Source of the DNA: Pseudomonadota bacterium
GTDB taxonomy: Bacteria; Pseudomonadota; Gammaproteobacteria; Pseudomonadales; Pseudomonadaceae
Direction: 5' to 3'
NCBI GenBank assembly: GCA_023431055.1
Contig: JAEYXX010000130.1
Span: forward strand, 1 to 37,069
Length of the DNA: 37,069 bases
Shown here piece after piece: positions 1 to 8,234 of the stretch; positions within the stretch are counted from its first letter, which is position 1; the number at the start of each line of letters is the position of its first letter. The notes under the pieces were generated by a model. That model had not been told where the DNA came from and ran no database searches. It worked only from the letters and a program-made list of their open reading frames with translations. The position numbers and the translations under genes are program-made.

Positions 1-765
1 GGCTACGCCCATGGCCAGCACGTCAATCACCACCAGATGAGCGATGCGCGAGGTCAGCGGGGTATAGATCTCGGTGTCTTCCTGCACGTCGATGGCCAGG
101 TTGACGGTCGACAGCTCCGCCAGCGGCGTCTGGCTCGGGCACAGGGTGATCAGGCTGGCGCCGGACTCGCGCACCAGGTTGGCAGTGATCAGCAGGTCCT
201 TGGAACGGCCGGACTGGGAGATGCACACCGCCACGTCGCCCGGCTGCAGGGTTACCGCACTCATCGCCTGCATGTGCGGGTCGGAATAAGCGGCCGCGTT
301 GAGCAGCAGGCGGAAGAACTTGTGCTGGGCATCGGCCGCCACCGCACCGGATGCGCCGAAGCCATAGAACTCCACGCGCTGCGCCTTGGCGCAGGCAGCG
401 ATGGCGCGCTGCAGCGCCTCGGGGTCGAGCTTCTCGCGCACTTCCATCAGCGTATGCAGGGTGGTGTCGAAGATCTTCAGGCTGAAGTCGGCGACCGAGT
501 CATCCTCGTGAATCGCGAACTGACCGAAACTGGCCCCGGCAGCCAGGCTCTGCGCCAATTTCAGCTTGAGGTCCTGGAAGCCGCTGCAACCAATGGCACG
601 ACAGAAGCGCACGATGGTCGGCTCGCTGATGCCAACACTATGCGCCAGCTCGGCCATGGAGCTGTGCATCACCGATGCAGGATCGAGCAGGACGTGATCG
701 GCCACCTTGAGCTCGGACTTGCGCAGCAGGTGACGCGACTGGGCGATGTGTTGCAACAGATTCAC
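1..765 (-). CDS. MurR/RpiR-family (HexR-like) transcriptional regulator, 3' truncated
   Basis: A sugar-phosphate-responsive DNA-binding regulator. Only 255 codons are inside the window; the C-terminus runs off the left edge, with perhaps 30 residues missing compared with the usual length of about 285. The frame read from a GTG at 765 begins MNLLQHIAQSR and contains an RpiR-type helix-turn-helix at about residues 30-55 (GISEPTIVRFCRAIGCSGF). A SIS sugar-isomerase domain follows (about 120-250), with the typical stretches VEFYGFGASGAVAADAQ and AVCISQSGRSKDLL. No clear Shine-Dalgarno precedes the GTG, but the protein start matches my recollection of family members. It is divergent from zwf, the arrangement expected for a regulator of Entner-Doudoroff/pentose phosphate genes. 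Pseudomonads also have a canonical HexR beside another zwf-pgl-eda cluster; this protein seems to be the separate paralogue found next to a lone zwf, so no symbol is given. Confidence 0.88.
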   Translation of the reverse strand, partial: MNLLQHIAQSRHLLRKSELKVADHVLLDPASVMHSSMAELAHSVGISEPTIVRFCRAIGCSGFQDLKLKLAQSLAAGASFGQFAIHEDDSVADFSLKIFDTTLHTLMEVREKLDPEALQRAIAACAKAQRVEFYGFGASGAVAADAQHKFFRLLLNAAAYSDPHMQAMSAVTLQPGDVAVCISQSGRSKDLLITANLVRESGASLITLCPSQTPLAELSTVNLAIDVQEDTEIYTPLTSRIAHLVVIDVLAMGVA

Positions 766-855
766 GGAGGTAGGCTCTATGCGGATAAGGGTCTACCGCG
801 ACACTTGGCGAGTCATGGCTCGGTTATGATCGGCGGTCGGCGGTTGTAGTGACCT

Positions 856-870
856 TGTAGTTATACTACA
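856..870. promoter_or_regulatory. Putative RpiR/HexR operator between the regulator and zwf
   Basis: TGTAGT-TAT-ACTACA is a perfect 6-bp inverted repeat with a 3-bp spacer. It fits the pattern TGTARTWWWAYTACA, close to the HexR motif known from gamma-proteobacteria (TGTAATWWWATTACA, from memory). It sits in the 269-bp divergent region, 91 bp from the regulator's start and 165 bp from the TTG start of zwf, so it could control both. The sequence shows the palindrome; the binding protein is inferred. Confidence 0.6.
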
Positions 871-1034
871 TAGGTCGCACCTGCGCACAGCCAAGCGGCT
901 GCCGAATAGCTGAACGAATGTTTCAAATAGCGGGCGCGCCGGAAAAAACAGGCATTCTTGAACAGCCTCACTGCCTCTTTCCTGCAATCGCAGGTAGTTT
1001 GCAACGGTCTGCCATCACGAGTCGGAGTGTTCCC

Positions 1035-2474
1035 TTGAGTATTCCCTGCGACATGCTGGTCTTCGGCGGCACGGGCGACCTGGCCCTGCACAAGCTGCTG
1101 CCGGCGCTCTACCACCTGCATCGAGAAGGGCGTCTGCACGCGGACATGCGCATCCTCGCCCTGGCGCGCAGCAGCCACAGCCGCGAGTCCTATCAGGCCC
1201 TGGCCGAACGTCACAGTCGCGCTCAGGTAGCGCGCGCCGATTTCGCCAATGACACCTGGGCCAGCTTCGCCGAGCGCCTCGATTATTTCGCCATGGACGC
1301 CGCGCAGAGTGCCGATTTCGGCCGCCTGGCCAAGCGCCTGGGACGCGATGACGAACGCGTACGGGTCTACTACCTGGCCACTGCGCCGAGCCTGTTCGAA
1401 GACATCGCCGCGCACCTGGCCAATGCCGGCCTGGCCGGCCCGGCGGCGCGCATCGTGCTGGAAAAGCCCATCGGCCACTCGCTGGAGTCGGCCCGTGCGA
1501 TCAACGCTGCCATCGGCGCCGTGTTCGACGAGGCACGGGTGTTTCGCATCGATCACTACCTGGGCAAGGAAACCGTGCAGAACCTCATGGCGCTGCGCTT
1601 CGCCAACGCCCTGTTCGAGCCGGTATGGCGCGCCGGACATATCGATCACGTACAGATCAGCGTGTGCGAAACCCTGGGCGTGGAAAACCGCGGCAGCTAC
1701 TACGACAAAGCCGGCGCCATGCGCGACATGATCCAGAATCACCTGCTGCAGCTGCTGTGCCTGGTGGCCATGGAGGCGCCGGTGCGCTTCGACGCCGAAG
1801 CGGTGCGCAACGAAAAGGTGAAGATCCTCGAAGCGCTGAAACCCATCTCCGGGCTCGACGTGCAGGACAAGACCGTGCGCGGCCAATACACCGCCGGCAA
1901 GATCGGCGGCCACGACGTACCCGCCTACTACTTCGAGAAGAACGTCGACAACGACAGCGACACCGAAACCTTCGTCGCCGTGCAGGTAGAGATCGACAAC
2001 TGGCGCTGGGCCGGCGTGCCCTTCTACCTGCGCACCGGCAAGCGCCTGGCGAAGAAGGCCTCGGAGATTCTCATCCAGTTCAAACCGGTGCCACACCGTC
2101 TGTTCAACGACGGCGAGGCCAACCAGCTGTTGATCCGCTTGCAACCGGAAGAGCGCATCAGCCTGCAACTGATGGCCAAGAATCCGGGCAAGGGCATGCG
2201 CCTGAAGCCTGTCGAGCTGGACCTCAACCTGGCTAACGCCTTCAACCAGCAGCGCCGCTGGGACGCCTACGAACGCCTGCTGCTGGATGTGATCGAAGGC
2301 GACTCGACGCTGTTCATGCGCCGCGACGAGGTAGAGGCTGCCTGGCAATGGGTCGACCCGATCCTGCAGGGCTGGCACCAACACTACCAGAGCCCGCGCC
2401 CCTATCCCGCCGGCAGCGATGGCCCGGAGCAGTTGCAGCACTTGCTGGAGCGCCACGGGCGGCACTGGGCATAG
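1035..2474 (+). CDS. zwf: Glucose-6-phosphate 1-dehydrogenase
   Basis: Oxidises glucose 6-phosphate to 6-phosphogluconolactone with NAD(P)+, a cytoplasmic step feeding the Entner-Doudoroff and pentose phosphate pathways. The 479-residue protein has the N-terminal nucleotide-binding motif (DMLVFGGTGDLALHKLLPAL, about 5-24), the active-site signature RIDHYLGKETVQNL (about 177-190), and the C-terminal domain ending in HQHYQSPRPYPAGS. Length is normal for the family. I prefer the TTG at 1035, preceded by GGAG at 1025-1028. An in-frame ATG at 918 would add 39 residues (MFQIAGAPEKTG...) that do not resemble the family and would reach close to the operator. It is probably controlled by the divergent RpiR-type regulator. 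Pseudomonads usually have two or three zwf paralogues; this is the one not linked to pgl-eda. Confidence 0.95.
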   Translation: MSIPCDMLVFGGTGDLALHKLLPALYHLHREGRLHADMRILALARSSHSRESYQALAERHSRAQVARADFANDTWASFAERLDYFAMDAAQSADFGRLAKRLGRDDERVRVYYLATAPSLFEDIAAHLANAGLAGPAARIVLEKPIGHSLESARAINAAIGAVFDEARVFRIDHYLGKETVQNLMALRFANALFEPVWRAGHIDHVQISVCETLGVENRGSYYDKAGAMRDMIQNHLLQLLCLVAMEAPVRFDAEAVRNEKVKILEALKPISGLDVQDKTVRGQYTAGKIGGHDVPAYYFEKNVDNDSDTETFVAVQVEIDNWRWAGVPFYLRTGKRLAKKASEILIQFKPVPHRLFNDGEANQLLIRLQPEERISLQLMAKNPGKGMRLKPVELDLNLANAFNQQRRWDAYERLLLDVIEGDSTLFMRRDEVEAAWQWVDPILQGWHQHYQSPRPYPAGSDGPEQLQHLLERHGRHWA

Positions 2475-2478
2475 AGAT

Positions 2479-2537
2479 GTAGCCCGGATGCAATCCGGGG
2501 GCTTTCTCGGCACCGCCCCGGATTTCATCCGGGCTAC
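2479..2537. repeat. REP-like doublet, GTAGCCCGGAT family (copy 1)
   Basis: Two inverted arms, GTAGCCCGGATGCAATCCGG and CCGGATTTCATCCGGGCTAC, each itself palindromic (CCGGAT...ATCCGG), separated by about 18 bp. Further copies lie at 7036-7096 and 32312-32370. It is placed between the converging ends of zwf and the MFS gene and may act as a bidirectional transcription or decay barrier. The right arm provides the TAG stop of the MFS gene. Confidence 0.85.
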
Positions 2538-3778
2538 TGCAGCTTGACGCTCCGCCTGTGCAGCAACACCATCCCCAACACCAGCAAGCCCAGCATGCCG
2601 GCGCCGAGGAACAGGTCCTCGTAGCCCAGGGCCTTGGCCAGCACCCCGCTGCTGGCGCCGACGAACCCCGATAGCAGCACCTGCGCCGACGCCTGCAAGG
2701 TGAAGTCGGCGCCTTCGTGTTCGGGACGGCACATGCGCATCATCGCGGCGAACAGGGCGACGGTGGACATGCCATCGGCCACCTGCTCGAACAGGGTCAC
2801 GGCGTAAACCAGCCCGACATTGCCGCCATGCCCCGCCAGCAGCGCCAGGGCCGCTATGCCAATAGCCTGCAGAGCGCCGAACAAGATCAACGCGCGCAGT
2901 ACGCCGATACGGGCGTAGAGCAGGCCGCCGAGTACCGCGCCAGCGATGCCGGCCAGGCTGCTGATCAGGGTCAGCTGGCCGAGCGCCGCACTGCTCCAGC
3001 CCTGGTCCACCAGCATCGGTTTTATCATCGGCGAGCCGAGTGAGTCGCCCAATTTGAAGGTCAGCACCACCGCCAGCCACAACAGCATGCCGGGTTGCGC
3101 CAGCAGACCGCGATAGTGGTTCAGCAACAGGCGCGGGCCGAGGGCGGTTTCCGCCAGAGCAGGCTGGAAGGGCAGCACGCGGCGCTCGGGGAACAGCCAG
3201 ATCGGCACGGTCATCAGCAGGATCAGACCGGCCAGCAAGCCAAGCGCCAGGTTCCAGCCCAGCGGGTCGATCACCAGCAAAAGGCCGCTACCACTGACGA
3301 TCATGCCGACCTTGTAGCCGCCCACCTGCAGGCTGTTACCCAGGCCACGCCAGCGCTCGGGCAGCAGGCGCACGGTGAGGCCATCGGTGGCGATGTCCTG
3401 GGTCGAGGCCAGTAAGTTGATCAACAGCAGCAAACCAAGCAACAACCACAGACCGGAGCCGAACAGCGTCTGCGGGGCGAGCAGCGCCAGTGCCGCGACA
3501 CAGGCGATGACGCCGCTTTGCAGCGGCAGGATCCAGCCACGGTGATGGCCCAGTTGGGAAGAGGCCAGGCGGTCGATCCAGGGCGCCCATAACACCTTGA
3601 GCAACCAGGGCAGCGCCAGCAGCTTGAGCAGGCCGATCAGGGCCAGGTCGACGCCATGCTGGCGCAGCAGCACCGGCAGCGAGTGGGCGATCAGCCCGGA
3701 AGGAAGACCCTGCGCGCAGTAAAGCGAGGCCAGCAGCACCAGCGTGGCGTTGGACGGACGAGGTGCAGTTGGCGACAT
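2534..3778 (-). CDS. MFS permease, AmpG/RhtX-FptX-like
   Basis: A 414-residue inner-membrane transporter with about 12 hydrophobic segments. The N-terminal stretch LYCAQGLPSGL, the following PWLLKVLWAPWIDR and the middle segment LASTQDIATDG are typical of the acetyl-CoA/AmpG-like branch of the major facilitator superfamily, which includes the muropeptide permease AmpG and the siderophore permeases RhtX and FptX. The substrate cannot be read from sequence. It is shorter than AmpG of P. aeruginosa (about 590 residues, as I recall) and close to FptX (about 414), but no siderophore genes are adjacent. I chose the ATG at 3778 because family similarity begins soon after it; a TTG at 3826 would add 16 residues and neither has a convincing ribosome site. 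The stop codon lies inside the downstream repeat. Confidence 0.8.
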   Translation of the reverse strand: MSPTAPRPSNATLVLLASLYCAQGLPSGLIAHSLPVLLRQHGVDLALIGLLKLLALPWLLKVLWAPWIDRLASSQLGHHRGWILPLQSGVIACVAALALLAPQTLFGSGLWLLLGLLLLINLLASTQDIATDGLTVRLLPERWRGLGNSLQVGGYKVGMIVSGSGLLLVIDPLGWNLALGLLAGLILLMTVPIWLFPERRVLPFQPALAETALGPRLLLNHYRGLLAQPGMLLWLAVVLTFKLGDSLGSPMIKPMLVDQGWSSAALGQLTLISSLAGIAGAVLGGLLYARIGVLRALILFGALQAIGIAALALLAGHGGNVGLVYAVTLFEQVADGMSTVALFAAMMRMCRPEHEGADFTLQASAQVLLSGFVGASSGVLAKALGYEDLFLGAGMLGLLVLGMVLLHRRSVKLQ

Positions 3779-3853
3779 GGCGAGCGCTCGCGGCAAAAGC
3801 GCAAGCCTAGTGGTTTGCGCCTGCAAGCGGCAACGTGAGGATGGTTACAGTTC

Positions 3854-3956
3854 GTAGGGTGCGCCGTGCGCACCGGGGATGAAGGTCAGGTATGGTGCAC
3901 GCGGTACGCTCGGCAGGCTACGCGAGGAAGGCCGCGGTGCGCACGGCGCACCCTAC
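3854..3956. repeat. Inverted repeat, GTAGGGTGCGCC family
   Basis: Perfect 22-bp arms at 3854-3875 (GTAGGGTGCGCCGTGCGCAC plus CG) and 3935-3956, separated by 59 bp. The outer end supplies the TAG stop of znuA, read on the minus strand. A related left arm recurs at 10825-10846, and the GTAGGGTG tip recurs at 36827-36834. Confidence 0.85.
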
Positions 3957-4897
3957 AAGCTATCCAGGCACTCGCTCAGCCCGTTTGCCAGCTTTTCCAG
4001 CAATTGCTCGTAACCGGTGGCATTCACCGGCAAGGTACCGCCCAGCGCGTCCAGTTCCGCTAGCTTGACCGGCAAACCGGCGCTGAGTGTTTCGGCCAGG
4101 CGCGGGCGCAGCGGCGGTTCGCTGAACACGCAGCTCGGTCCGGTTTGCTGCAGACGCTCGCGCATGGCAGCAACATGGCGCGCACCGGGCTGAACCTCGG
4201 TCAGCACGCTGAATACGCCGGTGTGCTTGAGGCCGTAGTCGGCCTCGAAATAGTCGAAGGCCTCGTGGAAAACGAAATACGGCTTGCCCTGTAGGGCGGC
4301 CAGTTGTGGACGGATACGGCCATCGAGCGCATCCAGGCGCGCCTCGAAGGCTCGTAGATTGGCGGCGTAACGCGCGGCGTTGGCAGCGTCCAGCTTGGTC
4401 AGGTCTGCCGCCATGCGTGCGGCGATCACCTTGGCGTTGTCCGCTGCCAACCACAAATGGGCATCCAGACTGCCAGGGCGGTGGTCGTGATCGTGGCCCA
4501 GATCGTCAGCGCCGTGTGCGTGCTCATGATCATGTTCGTCATGGTCATGATCGTGTTCGTCGTGGCTATCACCGAAGTGGCGCAGGGTCATGCCGGGCAG
4601 ATCCTGCACAGCCACCTGCGGCTTGTCTCGGCTTTCCAGCACGCGGGGCAGGAAGGCCTCCATGTCCGGACCGATCCAGTACAGCAGGTCGGCATCACGC
4701 ACGCGCCGTACGTCGGATGGACGCAGCGCGTAGTGGTGCGGTGAGGCGCCGGGCGGTAGCAACACGTCGGGTTCGCCAACGCCGTCCTGCACAGCCGCCG
4801 CGATTAATTGCAGCGGTTTGATACTGGTCAGCACACGCACTTCGGCTTGGGCGCTGACGACGAAAAACAGGGTAAAGAGACAGAAAAGGCGCAACAC
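3953..4897 (-). CDS. znuA: Zinc ABC transporter, periplasmic zinc-binding protein
   Basis: Captures Zn2+ in the periplasm and delivers it to ZnuB. The 314-residue precursor has a signal peptide (MLRLFCLFTLFFVVSAQA, cleaved about residue 18). It shows the cluster A-I metal site residues: His in GASPHHYALRPSD, His in DAHLWLAADNA, and His in YFVFHEAFDYF. Between the first two lies a charged His/Asp loop (about 108-143) with 12 histidines in 36 residues, typical of zinc-specific rather than manganese-specific family members. It is divergent from zur-znuCB across a Zur-like box and therefore probably derepressed in zinc starvation. Its TAG stop is contributed by the adjoining inverted repeat, so the last residues (CLDSL) may have been shaped by that insertion. 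Confidence 0.95.
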   Translation of the reverse strand: MLRLFCLFTLFFVVSAQAEVRVLTSIKPLQLIAAAVQDGVGEPDVLLPPGASPHHYALRPSDVRRVRDADLLYWIGPDMEAFLPRVLESRDKPQVAVQDLPGMTLRHFGDSHDEHDHDHDEHDHEHAHGADDLGHDHDHRPGSLDAHLWLAADNAKVIAARMAADLTKLDAANAARYAANLRAFEARLDALDGRIRPQLAALQGKPYFVFHEAFDYFEADYGLKHTGVFSVLTEVQPGARHVAAMRERLQQTGPSCVFSEPPLRPRLAETLSAGLPVKLAELDALGGTLPVNATGYEQLLEKLANGLSECLDSL

Positions 4898-4924
4898 GGG
4901 GCATACTCGAATGGAATTGAACAG

Positions 4925-4937
4925 GTAATATAATAAC
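4925..4937. promoter_or_regulatory. Putative Zur box
   Basis: GTAAT-ATA-ATAAC is a near-perfect palindrome with one mismatch to GTTAT-N3-ATAAC, in an A/T-rich patch of otherwise GC-rich DNA. It lies 27 bp from both the znuA start (4897) and the zur start (4964), so one dimer could repress both directions. Zur boxes with GTTATA...TATAAC cores are known in enterobacteria and pseudomonads. The site is seen; Zur binding is inferred from position. Confidence 0.72.
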
Positions 4938-4963
4938 GTCTCTCACTAGCGCCGTCCTTGCCC

Positions 4964-5449
4964 ATGACCGACACGCCCCTGGCTTCACGCCCTCATGACC
5001 ATTCTCGCTGCGTCAGCCATGCGCTGGCCGAAGCCGAAACCATCTGCGCGCGCCAGGGCCTGCGCCTGACTGCCCTGCGCAAGCGCGTGCTGGAACTGGT
5101 GTGGGCCAGCCACAAGCCGCTCGGCGCCTATGACATCCTCGGCGTACTGAGCGAGGCAGACGGCCGCCGCGCCGCGCCGCCGACCGTCTATCGCGCGCTG
5201 GATTTCCTTCTGGAAAACGGCCTGGTGCACCGCATCGCCTCGCTCAACGCCTTCGTCGGCTGCAGCCATCCGGAGCACGCGCACCAGGGTCAATTCCTGA
5301 TCTGCCGGAGCTGCCACGCCGCCACGGAACTGGAGCAACCGGCCATCAGCCAGGCCATCGTCGACGGTGCGGCCGGCGTAGGTTTCGCCGTGGAAAGCCA
5401 GACCGTGGAAGTGGTCGGGCTCTGTGCAGGCTGCAAGGACAAGGCATGA
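4964..5449 (+). CDS. zur: Zinc uptake regulator, Fur family
   Basis: A zinc-dependent repressor of zinc uptake genes. The 161-residue protein has the Fur-family winged helix ([20 protein letters not shown] and [20 protein letters not shown], about 27-90). The metal-binding C-terminal half includes His residues in [19 protein letters not shown]. Two CxxC pairs, CRSC and CAGC, would hold the structural zinc. The ATG at 4964 is preferred over a TTG two codons upstream. The N-terminal His in RPHDHSRC is usual for Zur. It is the first gene of zur-znuC-znuB, overlaps znuC by 4 bp (ATGA), and shares the operator region with divergent znuA, so it is probably autoregulated. Confidence 0.95.
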   Translation: MTDTPLASRPHDHSRCVSHALAEAETICARQGLRLTALRKRVLELVWASHKPLGAYDILGVLSEADGRRAAPPTVYRALDFLLENGLVHRIASLNAFVGCSHPEHAHQGQFLICRSCHAATELEQPAISQAIVDGAAGVGFAVESQTVEVVGLCAGCKDKA

Positions 5450-6234
5450 GCGAAGCACTGATCCGTCTCGACGGGGTCGCGGTCAGCTTCAACGGCCAGG
5501 CCGTGCTGGACGAGGTGCAGCTGAGCGTACAGCCCGGCGAAATCGTCACCCTGATCGGCCCCAATGGCGCCGGCAAGACCACCCTGGTGCGCGTGGTGCT
5601 CGGCCTGCTGCAACCTGATCGCGGCAACGTGCGCCGCGCAGCGCGCCTGCGCATCGGCTACATGCCGCAGAAACTCCATGTCGACGCCACTCTGCCGCTG
5701 TCGGTGCTGCGCTTCCTGCGCCTGGTGCCGGGCGTGGACCGCAAGCGCGCGCTGGCAGCGCTGGCCGAAGTCGGCGCCGAGCAGGTGATCGACAGCCCGT
5801 TACAGAGCATTTCCGGTGGCGAGATGCAGCGCGTGCTGCTGGCCCGCGCGCTGCTGCGCGAGCCGCAGCTGCTGGTGCTCGACGAACCGGTGCAGGGCGT
5901 CGACGTCGCCGGCCAGGCCGAGCTGTACCGGCTGATCTCGCGGCTGCGCGAACGCCACGGCTGCGGCGTGCTGATGGTCTCGCACGACCTGCATCTGGTG
6001 ATGAGCGCCACCGATCAGGTGGTCTGCCTCAACCGCCACGTGTGCTGTTCCGGGCATCCGGAACAGGTCAGCGGCGACCCAGCCTTCATCGAGCTGTTCG
6101 GCCAGGACGCCAAGAGCCTCGCCGTTTATCACCACCATCATGATCACGCTCATGACCTGCATGGCGGCGTGGTCAAGCCCGGCCTGGCCATCCACGGCCC
6201 GGCTCATGTTCACGGCCCTGGTTGCAAACACTGA
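5446..6234 (+). CDS. znuC: Zinc ABC transporter, ATP-binding protein with His-rich tail
   Basis: The ATPase that drives zinc import through ZnuB, on the cytoplasmic face of the inner membrane. The 262-residue protein has Walker [10 protein letters not shown] (about 38-46), the ABC signature SGGEMQRV (about 123-130), Walker [13 protein letters not shown], and the switch His in VSHDLH. After the ABC domain ends, a tail from about residue 227 holds 11 histidines in 36 residues ([15 protein letters not shown], then [15 protein letters not shown]). This tail is not needed for ATP hydrolysis and probably binds zinc in the cytoplasm. The start overlaps the zur stop and the gene overlaps znuB by 1 bp (TGATG), so the three genes are translationally coupled. 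Confidence 0.95.
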   Translation: MSEALIRLDGVAVSFNGQAVLDEVQLSVQPGEIVTLIGPNGAGKTTLVRVVLGLLQPDRGNVRRAARLRIGYMPQKLHVDATLPLSVLRFLRLVPGVDRKRALAALAEVGAEQVIDSPLQSISGGEMQRVLLARALLREPQLLVLDEPVQGVDVAGQAELYRLISRLRERHGCGVLMVSHDLHLVMSATDQVVCLNRHVCCSGHPEQVSGDPAFIELFGQDAKSLAVYHHHHDHAHDLHGGVVKPGLAIHGPAHVHGPGCKH

Positions 6235-7022
6235 TGCCCGATTTTCTCCTCAACGCCCTGCTTGCCGGCCTGGCGCTGGCCCTGGTGGCCGGCCCGCTCG
6301 GCTCCTTCGTGGTGTGGCGGCGCATGGCCTACTTCGGCGACACCCTGTCCCACGCCGCCCTGCTCGGTGTGGCACTGGGCCTGTTGCTGGACGTCAGCCC
6401 GACCCTCACCGTGACCGTCGGCTGCGTGCTGCTCGCCGTGCTGCTGGTCACCCTGCAGCAGCGTCAGCCGCTGGCCTCCGACACCCTGCTCGGCATCCTC
6501 GCGCACAGCACGCTGTCGCTGGGCCTGGTGGCGCTGAGCTTCATGCATGACGTGCGCATCGACCTGATGAGCTACCTGTTCGGCGACCTGCTCGCCGTTA
6601 GCCCCACCGATCTGGCCTGGATCATCGGCGGCAGCGCGCTGGTACTGGCACTACTGGCCTGGCTGTGGCGACCGCTGCTGGCAATCACCGTGCATGAGGA
6701 ACTGGCACGGGTCGAAGGCCTGCCGGTGGCGGCGATCCGTCTGGCGCTGATGCTGCTGATCGCGGTGGTGATCGCCGTGGCAATGAAGATCGTCGGCGTG
6801 CTGCTGATCACCTCCTTGCTGATCATTCCTGCTGCCGCGGCCCAGCGTCACGCGCGCACGCCGGAGCAGATGGCCGTGGGCGCCAGCCTGCTCGGGCTGT
6901 TGGCAGTGTGCGCGGGCCTGGCCATGTCCTGGTATCAGGACACGCCGGCCGGGCCGTCCATCGTGGTCAGCGCCGCGGCGTTGTTTCTGGCCAGCTTCGC
7001 CTTGCCCAAGCGCAGCGGATGA
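6234..7022 (+). CDS. znuB: Zinc ABC transporter, permease
   Basis: The membrane channel subunit of the zinc importer. The 262-residue protein has about eight hydrophobic helices and the ABC-3 family segments FVVWRRMAYFGDTLSHAALL (about 24-43, contacts the ATPase) and VGVLLITSLLIIPAAAAQRH (about 190-209). The ATG at 6234 overlaps the TGA of znuC; a TTG four codons upstream lies inside znuC and is less likely. It is the last gene of the operon: 13 bp downstream begins a palindromic repeat that may limit read-through into the lipoprotein gene. Confidence 0.95.
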   Translation: MPDFLLNALLAGLALALVAGPLGSFVVWRRMAYFGDTLSHAALLGVALGLLLDVSPTLTVTVGCVLLAVLLVTLQQRQPLASDTLLGILAHSTLSLGLVALSFMHDVRIDLMSYLFGDLLAVSPTDLAWIIGGSALVLALLAWLWRPLLAITVHEELARVEGLPVAAIRLALMLLIAVVIAVAMKIVGVLLITSLLIIPAAAAQRHARTPEQMAVGASLLGLLAVCAGLAMSWYQDTPAGPSIVVSAAALFLASFALPKRSG

Positions 7023-7035
7023 CGGCGCATCGCGC

Positions 7036-7096
7036 GTAGCCCGGATGCAATCCGGGAAAGCTGCGCCACGTTGTTCCCGGGTTGCATCCGGGCTAC
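7036..7096. repeat. REP-like doublet, GTAGCCCGGAT family (copy 2)
   Basis: Arms GTAGCCCGGATGCAATCCGG and CCGGGTTGCATCCGGGCTAC face each other across about 18 bp. This is the same family and geometry as at 2479-2537. It sits between znuB and the lipoprotein gene. The remaining 116 bp up to 7212 contain no gene; a promoter for the lipoprotein gene probably lies there, but I see no clear motif. Confidence 0.85.
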
Positions 7097-7212
7097 GGCT
7101 CATCTTTCTCCCCAGCCCTTTCCGGTTAGTGGCGAGAGCCCCGGGCAGCGTGAAATCGCTGCCGCAAACCTGTATGATTGCGCGTTTTTTGCACAACTCG
7201 AGACGCACTGTA

Positions 7213-8052
7213 ATGAAGTCGTTCGTTTTTCGTGGTTTGCCGCTTTTTCTGGTTCTGCTTCTGGCTGGCTGCCAGAGCAGCCAGCAGCAAAGCCTTCCGC
7301 CAGTCGACGAGCTGGTCGTCGCCTTCCGTCAGCTCGACCTGAGCCTGGCCGAGGAGCGCCTGGACGACGCCAGCCGCCAGCTCGGCGTCCTGCAACAGCA
7401 GGCCCGCGGCGATACGCGCCTGGAGCAGTACCAGCGCCAGCTGGCCGAGGCCTATATGGAGCAGGGCCGCGAAGCGCTGCAGCAAGGCGATCTGGATCGT
7501 GCCGCGCAGGCGCTGGGCCAGGCGCGCAGCCTGATGCCGCAGGCGCCTGCCCTGAGCCACGATCTCAATCAGGCCATCGACAGCGCCCGTGCCGCGCGCC
7601 AAGCCGCTGCCGCACAGCAGGCGCGCGAGGCCGCAGCCAGAGCGGATGCCGAACGCGAGGCGCAATTGCGTCAGCAGCGCACGGCCAGCGAGCGTCAGGC
7701 CAGTGCCGGCGTTGCCAGCCCGGTCGCCAGCCAACCGGCGCCCGCCGTGCAGAGCACGCCCAAGGCCCGGGTGATCGACCCCAGCGCGGCGAGCAGCGCG
7801 GTGGCCATGCCGATGCTGGACAATCAGGACAACGAGAATCTGCGCCGCCTGCTCGACAGCGTGGCCGCGGATGTCGTGACCTTTCGCTGCGCCGTGCGCA
7901 TCGAAGTGCGCGAGGCCAAGGACTATCCCTGGGTCGCCGCGCTGCTGTCGGCGCGGATCAAGAAGCTCGACCCGAGTTTCCGCCCGCAACTGAGCCAGAA
8001 GATCGTGCCCCAGCAGACGCCGCGCCTGCTGCTGAGCCCGCAACGCAGCTGA
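7213..8052 (+). CDS. Predicted lipoprotein with TPR-like/coiled-coil region
   Basis: Function unknown. The 279-residue protein starts with a lipoprotein signal peptide; the lipobox LAGC puts the acylated Cys at residue 20, followed by QSS, so an outer-membrane, periplasm-facing location is likely. Residues about 30-125 are helical with a tetratricopeptide-like rhythm (EAYMEQGREALQQGDLDRAA). Next come an Ala/Gln/Arg-rich probable coiled coil (about 128-165) and a proline/serine-rich linker. A small C-terminal domain (about 205-279) contains VTFRCAVRIEVREAKDYPWV. An ATG at 7213 with the signal peptide sets the start; longer upstream reading is rejected because it would bury the signal sequence. 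A lipoprotein gene in the same place, between znuB and metN, is what I recall from P. aeruginosa (PA5502). Confidence 0.85.
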   Translation: MKSFVFRGLPLFLVLLLAGCQSSQQQSLPPVDELVVAFRQLDLSLAEERLDDASRQLGVLQQQARGDTRLEQYQRQLAEAYMEQGREALQQGDLDRAAQALGQARSLMPQAPALSHDLNQAIDSARAARQAAAAQQAREAAARADAEREAQLRQQRTASERQASAGVASPVASQPAPAVQSTPKARVIDPSAASSAVAMPMLDNQDNENLRRLLDSVAADVVTFRCAVRIEVREAKDYPWVAALLSARIKKLDPSFRPQLSQKIVPQQTPRLLLSPQRS

Positions 8053-8234
8053 GAAAAGGCTGCGCGCCGGGCGCTTATCCGTAATGCGATTTTGTAATAA
8101 CCATAGGCCAACAAAGATTTTCTCGGCCTAAACAACGCCGGGTAGACTAGCGCCCCTTTGCGCCCATCCGGCGCCCAACGGCGAGCTCGACTACCGTGAA
8201 GCTCGCCCCTGAACATACCCAAAAGGTCGTTCGC

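Noticed and set aside
861..3080. A 739-codon minus-strand open frame opposite zwf
   Set aside because: It is antisense to zwf and part of the MFS gene, has no recognisable domain and runs open because of high GC codon bias.
8053..8234. Methionine or SAM riboswitch before metN
   Set aside because: I see no conserved SAM-box pairing or terminator-antiterminator structure in the 182 bp.
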